Origin: Niastella populi
Lineage (GTDB): Bacteria; Bacteroidota; Bacteroidia; Chitinophagales; Chitinophagaceae
DNA: 64,000 bases
Direction: 5' to 3'
NCBI RefSeq assembly: GCF_002078015.1
Contig: NZ_LWBP01000134.1
Location: forward strand, 92,958 to 156,957
Position numbers and translations under genes: made by a program. The stretch's first letter is position 1, and every line of letters begins with the position of its first letter. The notes beneath the pieces are model-generated. The model worked only from the letters and a program-made list of their open reading frames with translations. It had not been told where the DNA came from and searched no databases. Of this stretch, positions 1 through 8,920 are shown in pieces.

Positions 1-1601
1 CCAGAACAGAAACGGAATATAATTTCACCACGAACGTTGAAAAAATTACGGAAGTTGATGCACGCACCATTAACGCCCTCACTATTGATAAAAGCGGTAA
101 TTTATTGGTAGGAACCAGCGCAAACGGCGCTTATGTCGTCGATACCAGGAACAACCGCGTTATTCATCATTTTACTACCGACGGGCCACCGCAACAACGG
201 CTGCAAACCATGGTGGTTACTTCGTTTTGTATTTACAACGATACTGCGGTTATGATTGGCGGCGGCGGGTTTAACGTGTACAATCCTGTTAAGCAAACCA
301 TTCGAAAAATAATAACACCGTCGAGCATGCCCTTTGATGTGTCTGCCATTCAAAAAGATAAGGATGGATACCTGTGGGTAACGTTAACCACCGGCATGTT
401 CAGGCTCAAACCCGAAAATTTGCGGGTGTTTATGGTTTTCGATCGCATCGATGGCATTGCCAACGACCGGTTCGTTACCGGGTCGTCAGCTACTTTGCCC
501 GATGGGCGAATGGTGTTTGGCAGCACCAATCAGTTCATTGTTTTTAATCCCGGAGATTTTGTAATGGTCGACTCATTGCCCGATGTGGCCATTGCCGGTT
601 TCAAAGTGCAAAACCAGTCGCTGCCGGTTGATTCGTTGCTCAGCCTGAAGCGCATTGAGCTGGGGCCGAACCAGAACGCCATTACCATCGAACTTTCTTA
701 TCTCTTATTTCAGCGTAACTCCCTGCTTAAATACAAACTTGAAGGTATCGATAAAGGCTGGGTACATGCCGATATTACCAATCAGGCGGTGTATCCGTAT
801 TTACCGCCGGGCACTTATACTTTCAAAGCGCTTACAGAAGATGCTGAAGGCAGACCCGCGAAAAATATTACAACACTTATCATTAAAGTAAGACCCGTTT
901 GGTGGCAAACCTGGTGGTTCTTCGGGTTGATCGTTTTTGTTTGCCTGGGCGTGTTCCTGTGGATCGACCGGTTAAGGTTGCAGAAAATAAAAGCCACAGA
1001 AAGCGTTCGCAACCGCATTGCAACGAGTTTAACCGAAGACATGGGTAATTCGTTAAGCAGTATCAACATCACCAGTGAGCTGGCCAAAACAAAGATCGAT
1101 ACCGATACGGAACGAACCAGGGAATATATTAACCAGATCAGCGACAGCAGCAATCGTATGGTACAGGCCATGTACGATATGGTTTGGAGCATCAATCCTG
1201 AAAGTGATACACTGCGGCATACCATCGACAGAATGAAAGATTATGCGGCTGAAATGGAAAGCATGTATACGCCGTCGATCATATTTCAGGTAGATGAACA
1301 GGCGAAGGACCTGCGGTTACGAATGGAAACGCGGTATGAAATGCTGAGCATTTTCAAAGAAGCGGTGAATAATGCCGCCCGGCATGCGCAGGCAAAATAC
1401 ATCGAGGTGAACCTGCAATATAAAAACCCTGCACTAACGTTATGCATTCGCGACGATGGTAAAGGATTTAACGTGGAGTTGGTTGAATTGTCGAGAGGCC
1501 TGAGCGAAATGCGCCGCCGCGCCGGAAACGTCGATGCCAAATTCACATTGAAGTCGGAGATCAATACCGGAACCACCGTACGTTTATCTATGAATCAATA
1601 A
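1..1601 (+). CDS. Two-component sensor histidine kinase, 5'-truncated by the window, phospho-acceptor His replaced
   Basis: The frame is open from the first bases of the window, so the gene starts upstream and the visible TTG at 105 is not its start. Order of parts: end of a periplasmic beta-propeller (WVTLTTGMFRL, LPDGRMVFG), a Y_Y_Y domain (YKLEGIDKGWV, PPGTYTFKA), one transmembrane helix near 895-960, a HisKA_3-type dimerisation helix and an HATPase domain with N box (EAVNNAARHA), G1 (DDGKGF) and GLSEMRRRAG. In the dimerisation helix the usual LHDDIG reads LTEDMG: the phospho-acceptor His is Thr (codon 1032-1034), while the ATP-binding motifs look intact. No regulator lies on the same strand; the LytTR regulator that follows is convergent. 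The family assignment is firm; loss of autokinase activity is inference. Confidence 0.9.
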   Translation, partial: RTETEYNFTTNVEKITEVDARTINALTIDKSGNLLVGTSANGAYVVDTRNNRVIHHFTTDGPPQQRLQTMVVTSFCIYNDTAVMIGGGGFNVYNPVKQTIRKIITPSSMPFDVSAIQKDKDGYLWVTLTTGMFRLKPENLRVFMVFDRIDGIANDRFVTGSSATLPDGRMVFGSTNQFIVFNPGDFVMVDSLPDVAIAGFKVQNQSLPVDSLLSLKRIELGPNQNAITIELSYLLFQRNSLLKYKLEGIDKGWVHADITNQAVYPYLPPGTYTFKALTEDAEGRPAKNITTLIIKVRPVWWQTWWFFGLIVFVCLGVFLWIDRLRLQKIKATESVRNRIATSLTEDMGNSLSSINITSELAKTKIDTDTERTREYINQISDSSNRMVQAMYDMVWSINPESDTLRHTIDRMKDYAAEMESMYTPSIIFQVDEQAKDLRLRMETRYEMLSIFKEAVNNAARHAQAKYIEVNLQYKNPALTLCIRDDGKGFNVELVELSRGLSEMRRRAGNVDAKFTLKSEINTGTTVRLSMNQ

Positions 1602-1746
1602 ATATCATTTTACCCTGAAAGTTGCTGTTGATTGTCGTGAAACGGCTTCTATATTTCGAACCGAGCGCTTTTTTCGTGAAGATCAAATGCAAAACAGAAG
1701 CTGAAGGCACAAGGCCCACAGGCCAAACCCATTATGCGTTTCACTT

Positions 1747-1842
1747 CGACATTGAACATTCAATATTCGATATACTTATTCTCTTTATCAACCCTTCCTG
1801 TATTCCATTATCGAATTATCACATTAGCAAATTAGCTACTTC
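1747..1842. repeat. Iterated-word intergenic repeats
   Basis: The gap between the convergent kinase and LytTR genes holds ATT-rich iterated words: GACATTGAACATTCAATATTCGATAT, in three near-copies of an eight-base word, followed by TTATCACATTAGCAAATTAGC-type words. The first word family recurs near 16,340 and 19,770. No coding signal is visible. Confidence 0.6.
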
Positions 1843-2615
1843 CCCATCCACTTCTTAAAATCGGTAACCTTCTCGCGGCTAACGATGGCTTCTTTATCAA
1901 CAATGGGTTTTAAATTCAGTAATAAGCGATTGCCGAAATAATCGTGGATCTGGTCGATACTGTTTACCGCAACGTAAAATGCGCGGCTGATACGGAAGAA
2001 CTGATCGGGATCGAGCATATCTTCCAGGTCATCCATGGTATAATCAACAACGAATTTGCGGTTATCAGTTGTTTTGAAAAAGTTCAGCCGGCCATCGCTG
2101 TAGAAATAGGCGATCTCTTCAACATCGACACTTACCAGTTTTTGGGCATGTTTTACCAAAAAGCGTTTGCGGTATTCTTTTGGTTGCAGTTTTTGTTGCA
2201 ACTCTTTTACCAGGTTATCAACATTGAGCGAAGGGGCGGCTGTGTTATTGGCATAGAGCGTTTTCAGCCCTTTGAGTTTTTCCAGCGCCGCATGCAGGTC
2301 TTCCTTTTGTATGGGCTTTAATAAATAATCGATGCTGTTCACCTTGAATGCTTTCAGGGCGTACTCATCGTATGAGGTGGTAAAAATAACCGTGCTTTTC
2401 ACTTCTACTTTATCGAAGATCTCGAAGCTCTGGCCATCTGCCAGCTCTATATCCATCAATATCAGGTCGGGAGATGGATTCTGCTGCAACCAGCTTACCG
2501 AGCTGCGGATACTGTCTGCCACCCCAACTACCTCAGCAGTGGCGTCAACACTGGCCAACGTTTTTTGCAGCTTTTTTACCGCCAGTTCTTCGTCTTCAAT
2601 AATAAGTACTTTCAT
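1836..2615 (-). CDS. LytTR-family response regulator
   Basis: 259 residues. The N-terminal receiver domain has the acidic pocket (IIEDEE, residues 5-10), phospho-acceptor Asp55 in LILMDIE and the conserved Lys100 in YLLKP. A LytTR DNA-binding domain follows at about residues 150-255 (RKRFLVKHAQKLVSVDVEEIAYF, then ISRAFYVAVNSI). Size and order match the LytR/AlgR family. It lies 100 bp downstream of, and in the same direction as, a LytS-type kinase, so the two form a sensor-regulator pair. LytTR proteins bind pairs of short direct repeats about two helical turns apart; the target here is unknown. Confidence 0.95.
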   Translation of the reverse strand: MKVLIIEDEELAVKKLQKTLASVDATAEVVGVADSIRSSVSWLQQNPSPDLILMDIELADGQSFEIFDKVEVKSTVIFTTSYDEYALKAFKVNSIDYLLKPIQKEDLHAALEKLKGLKTLYANNTAAPSLNVDNLVKELQQKLQPKEYRKRFLVKHAQKLVSVDVEEIAYFYSDGRLNFFKTTDNRKFVVDYTMDDLEDMLDPDQFFRISRAFYVAVNSIDQIHDYFGNRLLLNLKPIVDKEAIVSREKVTDFKKWMGK

Positions 2616-2715
2616 GATGTCCGTGGTTTTGTGGAAGATGCAAATTACAAATCATGCGCTGTATCGCTTACCAGGCGGGCATGAATTGCCAGATCGGTGG
2701 ATGAGTTGTGGTTTT

Positions 2716-3771
2716 TTAAGGGTGAATAAGCGGCACAACAACGGCAAATTCCTTCCCATCGTCGCGAACACTGATCTCTTCCTGCTTCATGAGCCGGTAT
2801 TTCTTCACAATATTGCTCAGTCCCACTTTGTTCGATGATACCATCCTGTCTTTCCGTTGCAGGTTGTTGCTTACAATGAGCTTTCCGCTGTTGGTAGTAA
2901 GCAGCAGGATCTGTAAGGGGTTGTCTTTCAGGATCATATTGTGTTTTACTGCATTTTCAACCAGCATTTGGAGGGTGAGCGGCGGTATCATATAGCAGAG
3001 GAAGCGGTCTTCAATGGTGGCTTTCATTTCAAGCCCGTCGCCATAGCGGGTCTTAAGCAAATGAAAATAGGAATATATAAAATCCATTTCGGCCTGCAGG
3101 GTGGTTAACCCATCTTCATTGGTGCGCAACAGGTAACGATATACCTTGCTCATTTCATCGAGAAACTTTTCGGCTTTTTCGGGATCATCGCTTATGAGGG
3201 AGGAAAGGGAGTTTAGGCTGTTGAACAAAAAGTGCGGGTTTACCTGGCCTTTGAGGCCTTCGAGCTGGCTTTGCAGGTTTTCTTTTTTCAGTTGTTCCGC
3301 TTCATCGACCACTTCGCGCCAGCGCTCAAAAAAGGCAGCGCCTTCGTTAAGGCTGGTTGCCAAAAGATTACCGAAGGCGCCTGCGATCAGCGTCAACCCG
3401 TATGTAGTAAGGCTTATCTGGTAACCCATAAAGCCGGTATAGTCGTACCCCCAGAATAAAATGCTAAGAGCGGCTATCGTGAGCGCAATGTAAATGCCGA
3501 GACCAATGGTTATTCGCCTGAAAGTTTGACCATATTTGGGAAAGCGATTGCGCAGGCTCACCCCTACCATGCCACAACAAACATATACCAGGGCTATAAC
3601 GCCCAGGGTTATACCTGTAGAGATAATAAAGTATCCCAACGAAGAGAAATACTGGGTTCCGAAAATTATGAAGTTCAGTAGAACCGCAAGGGGTGGCAGC
3701 AGGATGATAGCAATCACCCTTTCTTTTCGCGAGTACGTTAAAGGTTTTATATCGCCGGCAAATACCTCCAT
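2716..3771 (-). CDS. LytS/YehU-type membrane sensor histidine kinase
   Basis: 351 residues. Four hydrophobic segments lie at about residues 19-37, 44-70, 87-107 and 119-140, followed by a coiled region and the His_kinase domain with phospho-acceptor His180 in QVNPHFLFNSLNSL. An HATPase follows (LQMLVENAVKHN). There is no extracytoplasmic sensor domain, so the stimulus is presumably read by the membrane helices. It is the first gene of the pair with the LytTR regulator. The ATG at 3771 is preceded by a 192-bp gap that probably holds the promoter, although I see no convincing -33/-7 pair. Confidence 0.95.
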   Translation of the reverse strand: MEVFAGDIKPLTYSRKERVIAIILLPPLAVLLNFIIFGTQYFSSLGYFIISTGITLGVIALVYVCCGMVGVSLRNRFPKYGQTFRRITIGLGIYIALTIAALSILFWGYDYTGFMGYQISLTTYGLTLIAGAFGNLLATSLNEGAAFFERWREVVDEAEQLKKENLQSQLEGLKGQVNPHFLFNSLNSLSSLISDDPEKAEKFLDEMSKVYRYLLRTNEDGLTTLQAEMDFIYSYFHLLKTRYGDGLEMKATIEDRFLCYMIPPLTLQMLVENAVKHNMILKDNPLQILLLTTNSGKLIVSNNLQRKDRMVSSNKVGLSNIVKKYRLMKQEEISVRDDGKEFAVVVPLIHP

Positions 3772-3963
3772 TCCATCTGTTTACGATTTAAATTACAATT
3801 GTTTTGCCCCTCGTTCCTAAAAGGGTGGCACCAATTGACACATTTGCCGATGAATTGATCCATTGGCCATGTTAACTGGGTGCTTCCCGATGCAAATTTA
3901 ATCGTGAAACGGTTAAGAAACTTCAGCATTGATGCGTGATTTACGCCCCATCAGGAGCCCGGG

Positions 3964-4686
3964 CTACTCCTTCATTTTTCCCGATTTCTTCAAATACCTT
4001 ACAAACAGATACGCGAAACCAAGCAGGGGAAGAATGATGGCCAGCAGTATGTTGCGCAGCCTGGGATCCTCATTGGTAATTTCAGGGTATTTGAACAATA
4101 AAATAAGGGTAATGCCGGTGAGCCAGATGTATTGGGTATTGTATTCTTTCAGGATCCAGCGGCGCCACCTGAATTGCATACTGTTAAAAGTAGATGAAAT
4201 GCCATTTAAATCAGGCAGCCAGCGGTTTACGGTCTTTGTATAGCGGTCGTATTGTTCGCCGAACTTGTTGCGCAGGAATTTTTCTTCGGCAAGCACGATA
4301 GCCTGATATACAAAAAGAAAAAAAGGAATAAACACCGAAACATACAACAGGGAATTCGACAACACGCCTACGCCGCATAACATTAAAATGTTTCCTACAT
4401 ACAATGGGTTACGGCAGTGATTGAAAATGCCGCTGGTAACCAGTTCTTCTGCATACACTTTTCCTTCTTTACCGCCACGAATGATGTAGGCCAGTCCTAT
4501 GGTTGCTCCCCTTATGAGCTGGCCGCTTACGGTAATGAGCAGGCCGAAAATCACCGGCCATAAAAAGTAGTTGGTACCAAAATTTTCCGGAGAAAATAAT
4601 GGAGGCGAGGGAATAAATAAAGCCAGGTACAGGAACAGGAACAAAAAATTCCTGTACCGGAAAAAGAAATTACCGATCGAGATCAT
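3964..4686 (-). CDS. Isoprenylcysteine carboxyl methyltransferase/PEMT-like membrane methyltransferase
   Basis: 240 residues with several hydrophobic helices. The conserved ICMT/phospholipid methyltransferase core is visible: GIFNHCRNPLYVGNILMLCG (substrate/SAM region) and EEKFLRNKFGEQYDRYTKTVNRWLP (the C-terminal EExxLxxxFGxxYxxYxxxVxRWxP signature). It ends in a transmembrane segment and a basic tail. It lies 15 bp downstream of cmoA on the same strand and is probably cotranscribed. The substrate cannot be deduced; bacterial members act on lipids, thiols or other small molecules. Confidence 0.8.
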   Translation of the reverse strand: MISIGNFFFRYRNFLFLFLYLALFIPSPPLFSPENFGTNYFLWPVIFGLLITVSGQLIRGATIGLAYIIRGGKEGKVYAEELVTSGIFNHCRNPLYVGNILMLCGVGVLSNSLLYVSVFIPFFLFVYQAIVLAEEKFLRNKFGEQYDRYTKTVNRWLPDLNGISSTFNSMQFRWRRWILKEYNTQYIWLTGITLILLFKYPEITNEDPRLRNILLAIILPLLGFAYLFVRYLKKSGKMKE

Positions 4687-4701
4687 TCTTATTTGGTGCT
4701 T

Positions 4702-5430
4702 TTAATTTTTTACGGCAATCAGGCCTGAGAAGTTATACCATTTGAAAAATATTTCACAATGCGAAAAACCGGCTTCACGCAGGATCAGTATATTCTCACT
4801 TAATTTATAGGGGATCAGCACATTTTCAAGCGCTTCGCGTTTTTGTGAGATCTCCATTTCGCTATAATGTTGCCGCCTTTTATAATTGTAGTAATAGTCG
4901 ATGAAATCGCGGTTGAACTGACTTTCTTCGGCCAGAATTTTTTCAACGATGATCAATACACCGTTATCGACCAACCCGTCAATAATTTTTTTGAGCAGCT
5001 TTTCGCGGTACAGCGGCCGTACGAACTGGAGCGTTAAACAGAGGATCACAACGGATGCATTTTTGATCTCCACTCCGTTATTCAGATCCCCAACGCAAAG
5101 ATCATAGGGCCGGCTAATGCCCGCATCATCCAGCTTGCTCTTGCATTTTTGAAGCATATCCGCCGAATCATCGATGCCAACAAACCGTACATCCTTCGAG
5201 ATCGTTTTATCCATCAGCAAAAATGAAGTTCCGGTTGAACAGCCGAGGTCATACACATTCGTACCGTCAAGTGCATGATTTGCAGCTAATTCCGCAACCA
5301 TTCGTTGCATTTCGGCATAAAATGGCACCGACCGGTTCACCATGTCGTCGAAAACGTCTGCAACTTTTTTACTGAATTTAAAATCAGCCGGTTTGAGTGT
5401 CTGTTCCTTAAAAACTTCGTCCTTTAGCAT
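4702..5430 (-). CDS. cmoA: Carboxy-S-adenosyl-L-methionine synthase-like methyltransferase
   Basis: 242 residues, the usual CmoA length. CmoA converts SAM and prephenate to carboxy-SAM for wobble-uridine (cmo5U34) tRNA modification. CmoA-like features: KKVADVFDDMVNRSVPFYAEMQRM, the SAM motif VYDLGCSTGTS, GIDDSADML, and the C-terminal DFIDYYYNYKRRQHYSEMEISQKREALENVL followed by GFSHCEIFFKWYNFSG. The partner cmoB is not in the window. The ATG at 5430 is used. A 15-bp palindrome (5462-5476) lies just upstream. Another class I methyltransferase is possible, but the C-terminal signature makes CmoA most likely. Confidence 0.8.
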   Translation of the reverse strand: MLKDEVFKEQTLKPADFKFSKKVADVFDDMVNRSVPFYAEMQRMVAELAANHALDGTNVYDLGCSTGTSFLLMDKTISKDVRFVGIDDSADMLQKCKSKLDDAGISRPYDLCVGDLNNGVEIKNASVVILCLTLQFVRPLYREKLLKKIIDGLVDNGVLIIVEKILAEESQFNRDFIDYYYNYKRRQHYSEMEISQKREALENVLIPYKLSENILILREAGFSHCEIFFKWYNFSGLIAVKN

Positions 5431-5461
5431 TGAATCTGGTTTTCGTTGGTTTATAATGAGA

Positions 5462-5476
5462 CGACAATCATTGTCG
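5462..5476. promoter_or_regulatory. 15-bp palindrome upstream of cmoA
   Basis: CGACAATCATTGTCG, a perfect dyad about 32 bp upstream of the cmoA start codon, is placed where an operator would overlap the promoter. The binding protein is unknown, and the site is short enough to be chance. Confidence 0.35.
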
Positions 5477-5884
5477 GGAATTGCTATTTTGTCATAAATA
5501 ATTGTACCAGAATACCGCTACAGCGGGCATTTTAATTGTCTTTCAGGGCTGGAGGTATCAATTTATGCAAAAACCACCATAAAACCTATCATGTTGCACA
5601 GTAAAACCGGCTACATTTAGACAAAATGGCAATTTGTGTAGATAAGACGCCTGTGTATTCCAATTTAGATTTTTACGGGTTACATCGTTTTAAGGTTGGG
5701 CGTTTTAAGTTAAAAAGTTACCAATATGATCATAACCAGGGTTGACCGGCGGGTATGTGGAAGTGTTGGCGCTTCTAAAGGCCGCAGGTAGAAATCGGCG
5801 TTTGTCGCCCTGCGTGATCTAGGGGTTTGTAAGTAAATTATAATAAGTTAAATATAAAGTGCGTGGAATTTCACCGCGAAATTG
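5477..5884. other. Non-coding gap upstream of the candidate small RNA
   Basis: I see no coding frame, repeat or convincing hairpin here. It is part of the 960-bp space between the divergent cmoA and receiver genes. Confidence 0.5.
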
Positions 5885-5915
5885 TTTGAAATGCTTTACT
5901 GGCGTAGCATCTTTG
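5885..5915 (+). promoter_or_regulatory. Bacteroidota-type promoter, TTTG-N19-CATCTTTG
   Basis: TTTG at 5885-5888 lies exactly 19 bp upstream of CATCTTTG (5908-5915), one mismatch from the Bacteroidota -7 consensus TAnnTTTG. The spacing is the one established for the Bacteroidota primary sigma factor. No start codon with a sizeable frame follows before the terminator at about 6088, which suggests a non-coding transcript. Confidence 0.55.
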
Positions 5916-5921
5916 TGTTGT

Positions 5922-6127
5922 TAACAGTTAACGATATCCAATTCCTGAAATACCCGATCCATTTCCCTTGAAAACTATCTGAATCCAATAGTTGAAAAAA
6001 CCGTCCGAATCCAACCCTTGTGAAACCTGTCCAATCCTGATGTTAAAACCAACACGTTTACCAAGGATCCCTTAATGAAGTAATTACCCCGCTCCAGATA
6101 TCTATCGGAACGGGGTTCTTCTTTTTA
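5922..6127 (+). ncRNA. Candidate ~200-nt small RNA with four imperfect ~25-nt repeats
   Basis: The interval is bounded by a good promoter (5885-5915) and a terminator hairpin with a T-rich tail (6088-6127). Between them, about 5945-6042, are four imperfect units of 24-26 nt. Each starts with TGAAA or a variant and ends in GATCC, GAATCC, GAATCC and CAATCC respectively; the last words lie at 5956, 5981, 6007 and 6032. No open frame longer than a few codons is apparent. It could instead be an attenuated leader of the receiver gene at 6390. Confidence 0.4.
6088..6127 (+). terminator. Rho-independent terminator
   Basis: The ACCCCGCTCC and GGAACGGGGT arms form a 10-bp stem with one mismatch, followed by TCTTCTTTTT. 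It ends the candidate small RNA and lies 260 bp before the receiver gene. Confidence 0.7.
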
Positions 6128-6389
6128 TCAGTACCGGTATAAAAAGCAATTGCCTTTACATGAAATATGCTTATTTTTACTTATACATGACGGTTGCTTG
6201 CATTTGACCCTCAATCAACTGTTATCGTTTTCACTTCAGGCTGCCGGTTCATTTAATGTTCGATGGTATCAATTTCCCAACCCTGTGACGCAAATATTCC
6301 CCGCGCAACATTTTCAATTGGTTAATTAGTCTGGTTAAGCCCATAAGGCAATGGTTTGTAACGTTTCGTTTTAAAAAGCATTTCTCCTG

Positions 6390-6818
6390 ATGAAACAAAA
6401 ACTTATGTGCATTCTATTCATCGACGATGATGAACCAACTAATTTCCTGAACCAGTTACTTGTTGAAGAAATGGGTTGTGCGCATCATGTTCAGGTAGTT
6501 ACCAGCGGTAGAGAAGCATTGGAATATTTAACAGGTACGGGTTCATTCGATAATGGTAAACAGCACCCCCGCCCCGATCTTATTTTTCTCGATATCAACA
6601 TGCCGGGTATGGATGGCTGGGAGTTCCTGCAGCATTACCAAAAGCTGCCGCCAAACCAAAAAGCAAATATTGTAATGGTAATGCTCACTACTTCCTTAAA
6701 CCCCGATGATGAACTGGCGGCTCAGGAAAATGTCGAGATCTCAGGATTCGAAAACAAACCCCTTCAACCCGAAGTGATACAAAAAATAATATCGCGTTTT
6801 TTTCCGGAGTCATGCTAA
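6390..6818 (+). CDS. Single-domain response regulator (receiver only)
   Basis: 142 residues, all receiver domain: acidic residues Asp12-Asp14, phospho-acceptor Asp68 in LIFLDINMPG, Thr100/101 and Lys123 in ENKPL. There is no output domain. This class (Rcp1/CheY-like) usually relays phosphate or acts by protein contact. It lies 18 bp upstream of a PAS-sensor kinase on the same strand, so the two are almost certainly a cotranscribed cognate pair, as in phytochrome-like kinase/Rcp modules. Confidence 0.92.
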   Translation: MKQKLMCILFIDDDEPTNFLNQLLVEEMGCAHHVQVVTSGREALEYLTGTGSFDNGKQHPRPDLIFLDINMPGMDGWEFLQHYQKLPPNQKANIVMVMLTTSLNPDDELAAQENVEISGFENKPLQPEVIQKIISRFFPESC

Positions 6819-6836
6819 CACCTTTGGAAAGTTATT

Positions 6837-8351
6837 ATGAAAGATCAAAATGAAATTCTGCTCGAAAATGAAAAAGCATTCAAATCTTTATTTGAACATG
6901 CCACTATCAGCATTTTGGTGACAGATGAAAACGGTGATATCAATCTGGTTAATCCCAATGCCGAAAAACTATTTGGCTATACCCGGGATGAACTGGCCGG
7001 AAAACCTATAGAGTTATTAATTCCCGAACCGCTAAGAGATATTCATCGCCATCACCGGCAACATTATTTCAATGCGCCAAAGGCGCGGCCCATGGGATTG
7101 GGCAAAGACCTGTTTGCCCGCGATAAAAATGGCCGCACATTCCCGGTAGAGATCAGCCTGGGTTATTATAAACTAGGCACGAAGAACATGGCCGTTGCTT
7201 TTATTACCGATGTAAGTGAAAGAAAAAAAGCCGAAACCATTTTACGCGCCAGCGAAGAAACCACCCGGCTCATCATGAACTCAGCCCTCGATGCCATTAT
7301 TTGTATTGACACCGAAGGATGTATTACTGTATGGAACCCCCAGGCGGAAAAGATCTTTGGGTGGACTGAGGCCGAAATAAAAGGCAGCCGGCTTTCCGAT
7401 ACGATCATTCCTGAACAATACCGCGCACTTCATGAGGCGGGTCTGAAACGGTATTTAACCACCCGCGAGCATAACGTTATAAACAAACTGATCGAAATTA
7501 CCGCCCTTAACCGCCAGGGAAAAGAATTTCCTATTGAACTAACCATTATACCAATGCGGCAAAAGGATACCGATTTCTTTTGCGCATTTATTCGCGACAT
7601 TACCGAAAAACGGGAAGCTGAGGTAAGGCAAAAGGAATATGCCGAAGACCTCAAGCAGAAAAATATTGAACTGGAACAATTTGCTTATGTGGCTTCACAC
7701 GATCTGCAGGAACCGCTACGCACCGTATCGGGTTTTGTTGAGTTGCTGAAACGCCATTATAAAGACCAGTCAGACGAAAATGTGACCAAATACATTAACT
7801 ATATTACCGATGCTTCAGACAGAATGCGGCGCCTGGTGCAGGATCTGCTCGATTATTCAAGATTGGGCCGCGAACGCATTCTTGAACCCATCGACTGCAA
7901 CCACGTTGTTCAGCAGGTATTGAACGATCTTACCATGGCTGTACAGGAAAGCGGTGCGGTTGTACATATCGACAGGCTGCCGGTAATTGCAGGATATGCC
8001 ACTGAAATGAAACAGCTGTTTCAAAACCTGATCAGTAATTCAATTAAATTCAGAAAACCCGGCCAACCGGCCGTTATCTCCATATCGGCAATGCCGGCAG
8101 AGGAATACTGGAAATTCAAAATAACCGATAATGGAATTGGGATTGAAGATAAATACTGGGAGCGCATTTTCATTATCTTCCAACGGCTGCATACCAAGAA
8201 TGAATATGAAGGAACCGGCATTGGACTGGCGCACTGTAAAAAAATAGCCGAGCTGCACAATGGAAAAATATGGGTTGATTCAACACCCGGCGAAGGTTCA
8301 ACTTTTTATTTTACTATCAGGAAACGGAATACAGATCCCTGGAGGGCGTGA
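6837..8351 (+). CDS. PAS-PAS sensor histidine kinase
   Basis: 504 residues with no transmembrane segment, hence cytosolic. Two PAS domains with PAC-like tails (about 10-135, ending AFITDVSERKKAE; about 140-265, ending AFIRDITEKREAE), a short coiled coil, a HisKA domain with phospho-acceptor His288 in ASHDLQEPLRTV, and an HATPase with N box NLISNSIKFR, DNGIGIE and GTGIGLAHCKK. The DLQEPLR box is that of the phytochrome/bacteriophytochrome-type kinase group, but no chromophore domain is present. It is cotranscribed with the receiver at 6390 and ends 3 bp from the convergent recX. Confidence 0.95.
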   Translation: MKDQNEILLENEKAFKSLFEHATISILVTDENGDINLVNPNAEKLFGYTRDELAGKPIELLIPEPLRDIHRHHRQHYFNAPKARPMGLGKDLFARDKNGRTFPVEISLGYYKLGTKNMAVAFITDVSERKKAETILRASEETTRLIMNSALDAIICIDTEGCITVWNPQAEKIFGWTEAEIKGSRLSDTIIPEQYRALHEAGLKRYLTTREHNVINKLIEITALNRQGKEFPIELTIIPMRQKDTDFFCAFIRDITEKREAEVRQKEYAEDLKQKNIELEQFAYVASHDLQEPLRTVSGFVELLKRHYKDQSDENVTKYINYITDASDRMRRLVQDLLDYSRLGRERILEPIDCNHVVQQVLNDLTMAVQESGAVVHIDRLPVIAGYATEMKQLFQNLISNSIKFRKPGQPAVISISAMPAEEYWKFKITDNGIGIEDKYWERIFIIFQRLHTKNEYEGTGIGLAHCKKIAELHNGKIWVDSTPGEGSTFYFTIRKRNTDPWRA

Positions 8352-8354
8352 GTG

Positions 8355-8846
8355 TCACTCATTCTTCTCTTCTTTCAACTCAGCCACCACCTTTCTGATC
8401 AACTCGGGCTCATACCCCTTCTGCAATAAGTAATCGGTTGTTTTGGCCATTTTTACGAACCCGTTCACGCCCGCTCCTTTTACCAGCCCCCATTTTTGTT
8501 TGGCCAGTTTGTTTAGCGTTTTTTCATAATCTGCTTCATCGATCTCCTTCATGGCTTTGTTTATACAATACGTACTTACCTGCTTTTGCTTCAGCTCATG
8601 TTTTATTTTTACGCGCCCCCATTGCTTCATACGGAATTTTCCGCCGGCAAACTGGATGGCAAAACGTTCTTCGTTCAGGTAATCTTCTTCTATTAACTGC
8701 GCCATCGATTCTTCCACCATTTGCTTACGCAACCCGAAAGAATACAGTTTTTCTTTCACCTCTACATGGCTTCGTTCCTGGTACGCGCAGTAATGCCGCA
8801 GTTTCTGCAACGCCTGCTCTTTGGTTAATTGCTTTCGTTGTAACAT
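8355..8846 (-). CDS. recX: Regulatory protein RecX
   Basis: 163 residues from the ATG at 8846. An upstream in-frame extension exists, but it runs through an intergenic palindrome and is rejected. RecX proteins bind and inhibit RecA filaments. Features: ALQKLRHYCAYQERSHVEVKEKLYSFG, LIEEDYLNEERFAIQFAGGKFRMKQWGRVKIKHELKQK and further three-helix repeats, typical of RecX. recA is not in the window. The gene is convergent with the PAS kinase (3-bp gap) and downstream of a trypsin-like protease gene. Confidence 0.9.
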   Translation of the reverse strand: MLQRKQLTKEQALQKLRHYCAYQERSHVEVKEKLYSFGLRKQMVEESMAQLIEEDYLNEERFAIQFAGGKFRMKQWGRVKIKHELKQKQVSTYCINKAMKEIDEADYEKTLNKLAKQKWGLVKGAGVNGFVKMAKTTDYLLQKGYEPELIRKVVAELKEEKNE

Positions 8847-8859
8847 GCTGATCAAAAAA

Positions 8860-8905
8860 GGTGTGGCACACTTCGCTGACTGTGCAAAGAAAAGTGTACC
8901 ACACC
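8860..8905. repeat. Double-palindrome repeat, copy 1
   Basis: Inverted arms GGTGTGGCACACTT (8860-8873) and AAGTGTACCACACC (8892-8905) enclose an 18-bp core. The first arm is itself a near-perfect palindrome. It sits between recX and the protease gene and is the first of four related copies (others at 10,045, 29,388 and 32,428). Confidence 0.7.
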
Positions 8906-8920
8906 TGATATACTTATTTA

